Origin: Rhodoferax antarcticus ANT.BR
Lineage (GTDB): Bacteria > Pseudomonadota > Gammaproteobacteria > Burkholderiales > Burkholderiaceae_C
Assembly (NCBI RefSeq): GCF_001938565.1
Contig: NZ_MSYM01000013.1
Span: 497,496-561,495 of the forward strand
Direction of reading: 5' to 3'
Length of the DNA: 64,000 nt
Part shown: in pieces, positions 58,241-64,000 of the stretch
How the letters are laid out: the number at the start of each line of letters is the position of its first letter
How positions within the stretch are numbered: the stretch's first letter is position 1
Position numbers and translations under genes: made by a program
Notes under the pieces: model-generated
Told to the model about the DNA's origin: nothing
What the model saw: only the letters and a program-made list of their open reading frames with translations
The model's database searches: none

Positions 58241-59753
58241 TTTCCATCACCCGCAGCGCGGTTTCCTGCCAGGTCAGGGCTTCATGCATCAGGTGCGGGG
58301 TGTGTTGGCCGGGCGACTCGCGCAGCGCACGCTCATAGTATTCAGTTAAAGCCGGGCGGTAGTCGGGGTGAGCACATTTCTCGATGATCAGGCGCGCACG
58401 CTGTTTCGGCGACAGGCCGCGCAGGTCGGCCAGACCCTGCTCGGTGACGAGAATCTGCACGTCATGCTCGGTGTGGTCCACATGCGAGACCATCGGCACG
58501 ATGCATGAAATGGCGCCGTTTTTGGCAGTAGATGGCGTCACAAAGAACGACAAAAACGCGTTGCGCGCAAAGTCGCCCGAGCCACCAATGCCGTTCATGA
58601 TGCTGGTGCCCTTGATGTGGGTGGAGTTGACGTTGCCGTAAATGTCGGCTTCGATCATGGCGTTCATGGCAATCACGCCCAGACGGCGCACCACCTCGGG
58701 GTGGTTGCTGATCTCTTGCGGACGCAACACGATGCGCTTGCTGTAAAAATCAATGTTGTCATTGAACTCTTTGAGCGCAGCGGGGCTGAACGACAGCGCG
58801 GTGGCGGATGCCGAGGTGAGCTTGCCCGAGCGCAGCATATCGAGCATGCCGTCTTGCAGCACTTCGGTGTAGGCGGTCATTTTCTCGAACGGACCGTGGT
58901 TCAGACCGGCCAGCACCGCGTTGGCAATGTTGCCCACGCCAGACTGCAAGGGCAACAAATCAGCGGGCAAACGCCCGGCCTTGACCTCTTTGCCGAGAAA
59001 ATCGATGACGTGGCTGGCAATGCGCTGCGAGGTCTCGTCCGGTTCGGCAAACGGCGTGTTGCGGTCCGGCTGGTTGGTTTGCACCACCGCAATCACCTTG
59101 CTCAGGTCACACCGCAGATAGGCTTCGCCAATGCGGCCACTGGCGCGCACCAGCGGAATCGGTTGGCGGTCTGGCGGTAGTTGGGTGCCGTAGTAGATGT
59201 CGTGCATGCCCTCCAGACCCATGTTTTGCATCGAGTTCACTTCCAGAATGATCTTGTCAGCTTGATCGATCCAGGTTTTGTTGTTGCCCACCGAGGACGA
59301 CGGAATCAGCCGCCCGTCGGGCAGAATGCCCGCCACTTCGACCACCGCTATATCCAGATTTCCCAGAAAGCCGAACCACACCAGTTGCGCCACGTGTGAC
59401 AGGTGCAGGTCGGTGTATTGCATTTCCCCGGCGTTGATCTGTTTGCGCACTGTCGGGTCGGATTGGTAGGGCAGGCGCATCGAAATGCCATGGGCCTCGG
59501 CCAGCACACCATCAAGCTCGGGCGCGGTCGAGGCGCCGGTCCACAGGCCAATACGGAAGTCTTCACCGGTGGCGTGCGCGTGTTTCATGCGCTTGGCCAG
59601 CGCCGCAGGCAACTGCTTGGGATAGCCAGCGCCGGTAAAGCCACTCATGCCGACATTGGCGCCGGTCGGGATCAACGCGGCGGCAGCTTCTGCCGACATG
59701 ATTTTGGTTTTTAGCAGGGTATTGCGAATGCGTTCGACAGGTGACGTGACCAT
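58230..59753 (-). CDS. acetyl-CoA hydrolase/transferase family (succinyl-CoA:acetate CoA-transferase type)
   Basis: The 507-residue protein matches the Ach1/SucCoA:acetate CoA-transferase family. N-terminal GMSGFTGAGYPKQLPAALA, the middle TEVLQDGMLDMLRSGKL (catalytic Glu in the GMxD-type region) and the C-terminal IKGTSIMNGIGGSGDFARNA and VTEQGLADLRG are characteristic. It transfers CoA between short acyl groups in acetate metabolism. The start at 59753 (MVTSPVERIR) is chosen; the longer upstream frame is not conserved. The stop overlaps the phosphatase. Confidence 0.92.
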   Translation of the reverse strand: MVTSPVERIRNTLLKTKIMSAEAAAALIPTGANVGMSGFTGAGYPKQLPAALAKRMKHAHATGEDFRIGLWTGASTAPELDGVLAEAHGISMRLPYQSDPTVRKQINAGEMQYTDLHLSHVAQLVWFGFLGNLDIAVVEVAGILPDGRLIPSSSVGNNKTWIDQADKIILEVNSMQNMGLEGMHDIYYGTQLPPDRQPIPLVRASGRIGEAYLRCDLSKVIAVVQTNQPDRNTPFAEPDETSQRIASHVIDFLGKEVKAGRLPADLLPLQSGVGNIANAVLAGLNHGPFEKMTAYTEVLQDGMLDMLRSGKLTSASATALSFSPAALKEFNDNIDFYSKRIVLRPQEISNHPEVVRRLGVIAMNAMIEADIYGNVNSTHIKGTSIMNGIGGSGDFARNAFLSFFVTPSTAKNGAISCIVPMVSHVDHTEHDVQILVTEQGLADLRGLSPKQRARLIIEKCAHPDYRPALTEYYERALRESPGQHTPHLMHEALTWQETALRVMETTA

Positions 59754-59873
59754 GGGTTTTTGACTAAGTGAGTTACAGGGGGAGGGCTGGGCGGTGGCCA
59801 GGCGCGCAAAGTCTAGCAGTGCTGCAGCCTTGGACAAGGGTTTACCCTGAAATGTAAACTCTTGTGATGCCGA

Positions 59874-59935
59874 GGTAGCTACCTTATCAATAGCTATTAC
59901 CGCAGCACTGATAAGGGCTAGAAGCCATTTTTGCT
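59874..59935 (-). repeat. CTAGCCCTTAT-family repeat forming the end of the exonuclease gene
   Basis: Minus-orientation copy (GTAGCTACCTTATCAATAGC, then TGATAAGGGCTAGAAGCC). Here TAG of CTAGCC provides the stop codon of the DEDDh/GIY-YIG gene. Confidence 0.85.
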
Positions 59936-61342
59936 TGAAGAATTCAGGTGGATCAAGGTCAGGCCGACTTTGCCCGGCGGCATCAAATATTTGAGCGCCA
60001 GCCGGTAGCTGTCCAGGTCAAACGCCAGCACCTCGGTGCGCGTTTGCAAGGCCTCCTGCAGGTCCTCGTCACTGCGCACGGTGGTCAGGTGGCACCACTG
60101 GTTAAAGATATGCATCTCGCCTTTGCCCGTGTGCGGGTTGTGCTCACGCAGGCCCACTGGCCCGGCAAACGGCCAGACGCGCAGTTTGTCAGCGCTCAGG
60201 ACCATTTGCAGGCGCAGGTGATGCCGCTCAGGCGCTTCTTCGCCGCAGCACACGCCTTTGCAGTGGCCGATCTGGTGGGCAAAACAGCGGCCCTTGCCAG
60301 ACTCCAAGCCTAGCGCCTGCAGGCACAGGCCGTGGGCGTCGGCGAGTTCGCGCAGGTGGCTGATGGCCTGATTTTTGGAGCGATACGGGCCATACAAATT
60401 GCCAAACTGCTCGGGCGAGAGTTCCGCGCCGCGCACCAAGGTGAGCAGCGGGCGGGCGTTCGGGTTGGCATCCAGGCGCCAGGCGCACAGGCTGCTCTCG
60501 CGGCGCAGCTGGCGGTTGTGCAGGGGCTGGTGCTTTTTTACCAAGCGGGCTTCCAGCAGCAGCGCGCCCAGTTCGCCAGCGGTCTCAACCCACTCGATGC
60601 GGCGGATTTCCTGCGCAATGCGCATCTCGCGCGGCTCGCGGCTTGCGGCAGAGAAGTGCGACATCACCCGGCTGCGCAGCTTGACACTCTTGCCAATATA
60701 CAGAGGCAGCGTGCCTTCGCCGTAAAAAATATACACGCCGGGGCCTTCGGGGATGTCGGCCACATGGGTGTCGAGTTGCGGCGGCAGGGCTGCGCTGCCT
60801 TGCAGCAACACCAAGGCCTGTTGCCGCAGGTGTGCCGCGCCAAACTGCTGGGCCACTTGCTTCAGCCAGGTTTGCATCACCTGCACGTCGCCCATGGCGC
60901 GGTGCCGCGACTCGGTGGTGATGCCGTGGCGCTGCATGATGGCGTCTAGCCCGTGGCCTTTGATGCCCGGGTACAGCAAGCGCGACAGGCGCACCGTGCA
61001 CAGCGTTTTGGTGCGCAGCGCGACGTCCATGCGGGCAAATTCATGCAGCAAAAAACCATGGTCAAACCGCACGTTGTGCGCCACCAAAACCGCACCGTCG
61101 AGCAGTTTCAGCAGCTGCACGCCCACTTGGTCAAACGCGGGTGCGTCGGCCACCAGCGCGTTGCTGATGCCGGTGAGCTGCGTGATGAAGCCAGAGATGA
61201 ACACGCCCGGGTTGACCAGCGTGCTCCAGCGCGCCACCTCCACACCGTGCTCAAAACGCACGGCTGCAATCTCGGTGATGCGGTCACGCACCGCGTTGCC
61301 GCCGGTGGTTTCCAGGTCAAGCAGAACGTAACAGGGCAGCAT
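59918..61342 (-). CDS. DEDDh exonuclease fused to UvrC-type GIY-YIG nuclease
   Basis: The 474-residue protein joins a DnaQ-like 3'-5' exonuclease (residues 1-170; DLETTGG, HNVRFDHGFL, HRAMGDVQVM) to a GIY-YIG domain (about 205-290; GPGVYIFYGEGTLPLYIGKS, VETAGELGALLLEARLVKK) with a UvrC-like region (CAHQIGHCKGVCCGEEAPE, here cysteine-rich). The arrangement is known in some proteobacteria and actinobacteria (Cho-like). It probably acts in nucleotide-excision or adduct repair; activity is not shown. The stop codon comes from a repeat copy, and the last residues are repeat-encoded. Confidence 0.87.
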   Translation of the reverse strand: MLPCYVLLDLETTGGNAVRDRITEIAAVRFEHGVEVARWSTLVNPGVFISGFITQLTGISNALVADAPAFDQVGVQLLKLLDGAVLVAHNVRFDHGFLLHEFARMDVALRTKTLCTVRLSRLLYPGIKGHGLDAIMQRHGITTESRHRAMGDVQVMQTWLKQVAQQFGAAHLRQQALVLLQGSAALPPQLDTHVADIPEGPGVYIFYGEGTLPLYIGKSVKLRSRVMSHFSAASREPREMRIAQEIRRIEWVETAGELGALLLEARLVKKHQPLHNRQLRRESSLCAWRLDANPNARPLLTLVRGAELSPEQFGNLYGPYRSKNQAISHLRELADAHGLCLQALGLESGKGRCFAHQIGHCKGVCCGEEAPERHHLRLQMVLSADKLRVWPFAGPVGLREHNPHTGKGEMHIFNQWCHLTTVRSDEDLQEALQTRTEVLAFDLDSYRLALKYLMPPGKVGLTLIHLNSSSKNGF

Positions 61343-61349
61343 GAGATGT

Positions 61350-61400
61350 CAAAAATAGGAGCTGCTCGCGCTTATTGCATAAGGGCTAGAGCATGAAAAC
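61350..61400 (-). repeat. CTAGCCCTTAT-family repeat, intergenic
   Basis: Minus-orientation copy upstream of the exonuclease start (AAAAATAGGAGCTGCTCGCG, then TTGCATAAGGGCTAGAGC). Confidence 0.85.
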
Positions 61401-61604
61401 ATCAAAAAAATATTTCACCACCATACTGTCGCCAGTCAGCATCCGAAGCCCGTGGGCGGACCAGGCGTTCAAGAAGGAGCATGACTTTTGGCAAGGACGA
61501 TTGCCTTCGTTAGCGTTGTTCCAAGTGAGGCTGGGGCGCCCAGCACGCTGGTCACCAAGACCTGGCTGGCGCGGTAGAAGCACAGCTCAGCGCTGAACAA
61601 CATG

Positions 61605-62150
61605 TCAGGAGATGTCAAAAATATGGGTGGCAAACCGTCCCTGGCGGCGGTCAGCAAAAAAGCGCTTTAAGGTTTCCGACACGGTGCGAAAAGCCATCTC
61701 TTCCCAGGGAATCTCGTCCTCGGTGAACAGGCGTGCCTCGATGGTTTCATGACCGGGCTCAAACTGGTCGCCGAGCAGGCGTGCGTGGTAGAACAAATGC
61801 ACCTGGCCGACGCGGGGCACATTTACCAGCGAGAAAAATTCGCCCATCTCGAACTGCGCACCGGCTTCTTCCATCGTCTCGCGGGCAGCGCCCTGGGCCA
61901 CGGTTTCGTTCAGTTCCATGAAGCCTGCGGGCAGCGTCCAGAAGCCGTTGCGCGGCTCGATGTTGCGTTTGCACAAAAGCACCTTGTCGCCCCAGACGGG
62001 AATGGTGCCCACCACATTAAGCGGATTTTCGTAATGCACCGTGTGGCACGCCGGGCAGATCGCGCGATCTCGGGTATCGCCATCATTCGGTAGCCGGTAG
62101 ACCACGGCTTGGCCGCAGTTTTTGCAGTGTTTGATGGGCGGTCGGTGCAT
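61605..62150 (-). CDS. Nudix hydrolase with an N-terminal zinc ribbon
   Basis: The 181-residue protein begins with a four-Cys zinc ribbon (HCKNCGQAV and AICPACHTVHY) followed by a Nudix domain. The Nudix box GFMELNETVAQGAARETMEE is near residues 78-100. The architecture resembles NADH pyrophosphatase (NudC) but is shorter. Substrate is not fixed: NADH, FAD or another nucleoside diphosphate derivative are possible. It stands alone on the minus strand. Confidence 0.88.
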   Translation of the reverse strand: MHRPPIKHCKNCGQAVVYRLPNDGDTRDRAICPACHTVHYENPLNVVGTIPVWGDKVLLCKRNIEPRNGFWTLPAGFMELNETVAQGAARETMEEAGAQFEMGEFFSLVNVPRVGQVHLFYHARLLGDQFEPGHETIEARLFTEDEIPWEEMAFRTVSETLKRFFADRRQGRFATHIFDIS

Positions 62151-62185
62151 GGCAGCAGTGTAATTTGAAACCGCGCCTAACCACC

Positions 62186-62884
62186 TCAGACCACTTGCAG
62201 GTTGATGGCGGTGAGCCCTTCAATGCCAGCCTGCAAGCGGTCACCGCGCACCACCGCCCCCACGCCAGCAGGCGTGCCGGTGAAAATCAGGTCGCCGGGT
62301 TGCAGCTCCCACGCCGCCGAGAGTTGGGCGATGGTCTCTGCCACGCTGCAGATCAGCTGGCTGGTTTGACCGTGCTGGCGCGCCGACCTGTTTACGCTCA
62401 GGTCAATCTTTGCCGCATGGATGCCAGGCACAGCTTGCGCCGGGGTGATCGGGCCGATGGGTGCGCCGTGGTCAAAGCCCTTGGCGATGCACCACGGGCG
62501 GCCCTGCTTTTTCAAAGCGGCTTGCAAGTCGCGTCGGGTCATGTCAAGGCCTACCGCGTAGCCAAAAACATGTTGCAGCGCCTGATCAACCGGGATGTTT
62601 TTGCCACCGGTGCCAATGGCCACCACCAGTTCCACCTCGTGGTGCAAGTTGCTAGTCAAGCTGGGGTAGGGCAGAGGCGTGGTCTGGCCGGGGGGGCACA
62701 GCACCAGCGCGTCGGCAGGTTTCATGAAGAAAAAGGGTGGCTCGCGCCCGCTGCTGCCCATCTCTTGGGCGTGCTCGGCGTAATTTTGGCCAACGCAGTA
62801 GATGCGGTGCACCGGGAACTGCGAGCCAGTGCCGACCACTGGCACAGAAATTACGGGCGCGGGAGTAAAGACGTAATTTGTCAT
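62186..62884 (-). CDS. fumarylacetoacetate hydrolase family protein
   Basis: The 232-residue protein contains the FAH fold motifs IYCVGQNYAEHAQEMG, HHEVELVVAIG (metal-binding Glu) and YAVGLDMTRRDLQAALKK. LIFTGTPAGVGAVVRGD carries the conserved Gly-rich loop. The family includes ring-cleavage hydrolases and oxaloacetate/acylpyruvate hydrolases. A small form of this type often acts as fumarylpyruvate hydrolase or oxaloacetate decarboxylase; the substrate is undecided. Confidence 0.9.
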   Translation of the reverse strand: MTNYVFTPAPVISVPVVGTGSQFPVHRIYCVGQNYAEHAQEMGSSGREPPFFFMKPADALVLCPPGQTTPLPYPSLTSNLHHEVELVVAIGTGGKNIPVDQALQHVFGYAVGLDMTRRDLQAALKKQGRPWCIAKGFDHGAPIGPITPAQAVPGIHAAKIDLSVNRSARQHGQTSQLICSVAETIAQLSAAWELQPGDLIFTGTPAGVGAVVRGDRLQAGIEGLTAINLQVV

Positions 62885-62962
62885 GGAAGCTTTCGGTTAA
62901 TGAGTTGGTGCAAGGGAATGAATGGCGTTACGAGCATCAGGACTTGAACCGCCAACCTGATG

Positions 62963-63265
62963 TCAGGCTGACTTGGCTACTAGGTCAAAGTGTTGCACCA
63001 ACGGCGCTCTGGCAAAAAATGGGCCGACGATGGCACGCCAGTCGGTGAACGCGCTGGATTCACGAAAACCCACGGTGTGGTCTTTGAGCGTGGTCCAGAA
63101 GATTTGCAGCACATAGCGGCCCAGGGCTTCGATGCAACGGTTGAACTTGAAGCCCTCATAGCCACGTGCCCTGGCGATGCAGGTGCTGATGCCGCGCTGC
63201 TGGGCGGTTTCGAAGGCGTCGTTGTGTTGCGGGTGGATCTGGAAGTCGGCTAGTTCGAGGATCAT
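62963..63265 (-). CDS. antibiotic biosynthesis monooxygenase-like (ABM) protein
   Basis: This 100-residue dimeric alpha/beta protein of the ABM type contains ILELADFQIHPQHNDAFE, RARGYEGFKFNRCIEALGRY, VLQIFWTTLKDHTVGFRES and ALVQHFDLV-like ends. Family members include heme-degrading and quinol monooxygenases. A conserved catalytic residue cannot be assigned. It is near the FAH-family gene on the same strand but separated by 78 bp. Confidence 0.72.
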   Translation of the reverse strand: MILELADFQIHPQHNDAFETAQQRGISTCIARARGYEGFKFNRCIEALGRYVLQIFWTTLKDHTVGFRESSAFTDWRAIVGPFFARAPLVQHFDLVAKSA

Positions 63266-63277
63266 TTTTTTGGTCTT

Positions 63278-63345
63278 AGTGCGATAGTTGCTATATTAAT
63301 AGAAGCTAATTATCCTTTAAATACAAGGGCTAGGAGTGGTTTTAT
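63278..63345 (-). repeat. CTAGCCCTTAT-family repeat, intergenic
   Basis: Minus-orientation copy (AGTTGCTATATTAATAGAAG, then AAATACAAGGGCTAGGAGTG) between the ABM-like gene and the ycaO leader. Confidence 0.75.
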
Positions 63346-63561
63346 TCATTAATCGTTTTAAGAGTCCCGCTATTTTAGTTTTTCCAATGGACTGTTTTTC
63401 CCCACCAAATACGGCTGTTCAAGCGTTCCTTTCGCCCAACGTTGCAAGAGGGCTTGAGGCAGAGTCGGGCCAAATGAGATTTGCGCTCGAAGGGCCTTTG
63501 AATTCAGGCCGGTGTCTGGTTTGGCGGCAAGACCAAGCCCGCCCGCTGTTATCCTCGCCGC

Positions 63562-64000
63562 ATGCACAACACCACCTTTATTCCCGGCAAAGACGCCGCG
63601 CTTGAATCCACCATCACCGCGCTGCAAGGCAAGCTGCAGCACCTGGGCTTTCATGTTGAAGAGCGCAGCTGGCTCAACCCGGTGGAGGGCATCTGGTCGG
63701 TTCATATCCGTGACCGCGACTGCCCGCTGCTGTTCACCAACGGCAAGGGCGCCAGCCGCCTGGCTTGCCTGGCCAGCGCGCTGGGCGAGTTTTTGGAGCG
63801 TCTGTCCACCAACTATTTCTGGACGCACTTCTATCTGGGCCCCGATGTGGCCAACCGCGACTTTGTGTTCTACCCGCAAGAGCGCTGGTTTGCTTTGCCC
63901 GAAGACGGCAACTGGCCTGCCACCTTGCTGACGCCAGAGTTGCAAGCGCTCTACAACCCGCAAGCTGCGGTGGAAGCCGAGAGCCTGGTGGATTTCAACT
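63562..64000 (+). CDS. ycaO: YcaO-family protein, N-terminus only
   Basis: The plus-strand frame from ATG 63562 runs open to the window edge (146 codons). It begins MHNTTFIPGKDAALESTITA and contains LGFHVEERSWLNPVEGIWSV, HIRDRDCPLLFTNGKGASRL and LGEFLERLSTNYFW. This matches the N-terminal half of E. coli YcaO, which is implicated in beta-methylthiolation of ribosomal protein S12. The ATP-binding C-terminal half lies outside the window. Confidence 0.9.
   Translation, partial: MHNTTFIPGKDAALESTITALQGKLQHLGFHVEERSWLNPVEGIWSVHIRDRDCPLLFTNGKGASRLACLASALGEFLERLSTNYFWTHFYLGPDVANRDFVFYPQERWFALPEDGNWPATLLTPELQALYNPQAAVEAESLVDFN

Noticed and set aside
62920..62970. Possible tRNA 3' end (GGTTCAAGTCCTG-like on the minus strand)
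   Set aside because: The stems flanking the TTCAAGT do not pair, and no anticodon arm or CCA-side acceptor stem could be built.

Overview
The window looks like a chromosomal segment of a betaproteobacterium of the order Burkholderiales, family Comamonadaceae (Rhodoferax/Polaromonas-like). The base composition is high-GC. Gene neighbourhoods such as zapA with a zapB-like gene, tsaE-amiC-queG, and nth next to HDOD genes fit this group. The family assignment is inferred from gene content and protein character, not from a marker gene. No rRNA or tRNA gene was found.

Layout. 1-3300: end of an acyl-CoA desaturase, then a decayed IS91-type transposase joined to an IS66 TnpA-like fragment. 3300-7450: a hypoxanthine-DNA glycosylase, a ROK repressor divergent from a PfkB fructokinase, and a FrcK-like kinase. 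7480-19520: housekeeping genes (amiC, tsaE, queG, a dipeptide epimerase with an M14-like peptidase, a broken AEC transporter, xerD, an EAL/HDOD protein, a DUF455 protein, gamma carbonic anhydrase, hslO, zapA and a zapB-like gene). 19570-48660: the cobalamin region. 48660-64000: two HDOD genes around nth, an aminotransferase, an NAGGN-type amidotransferase with an ATP-grasp partner, chrA, a low-molecular-weight phosphatase, a CoA-transferase, a DEDDh/GIY-YIG nuclease, Nudix, FAH and monooxygenase-like genes, and the start of ycaO.

The B12 region is the heart of the window. Two cobalamin riboswitches lie back to back. One faces bluB, which makes dimethylbenzimidazole. The other faces a 28-kb same-strand run: btuB (outer-membrane uptake), cobB/cbiA, cobU, btuF-btuC-btuD (ABC uptake), a cysteine-rich protein, bioB, cbiB, two tandem cobQ paralogues, a complete type I Wadjet anti-plasmid SMC system (jetA, jetB, jetC, jetD), a canonical cobQ, cobT, cobS and the alpha-ribazole phosphatase cobC. 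Together these genes cover corrinoid uptake, corrin amidation, aminopropanol attachment and nucleotide-loop assembly. Early corrin-ring genes are not in the window.

The most unusual structure is the interlocking of defence and vitamin synthesis. The jetD reading frame continues without a stop into the cobC/cobD-type threonine-phosphate decarboxylase, giving one 797-residue JetD-CobC fusion. The jetB-jetC junction has been opened by two toxin-antitoxin modules (DUF1778/GNAT and VapBC) and a 46-codon ORF that resembles the start of a restriction helicase.

A second surprise is a dispersed 50-80 bp repeat with the core CTAGCCCTTAT and a distal AGCTATT. I count 21 copies in 64 kb. Thirteen lie inside protein-coding genes and are read through in frame. 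Two other short palindromic elements are embedded in frame in cobB and in the canonical cobQ.
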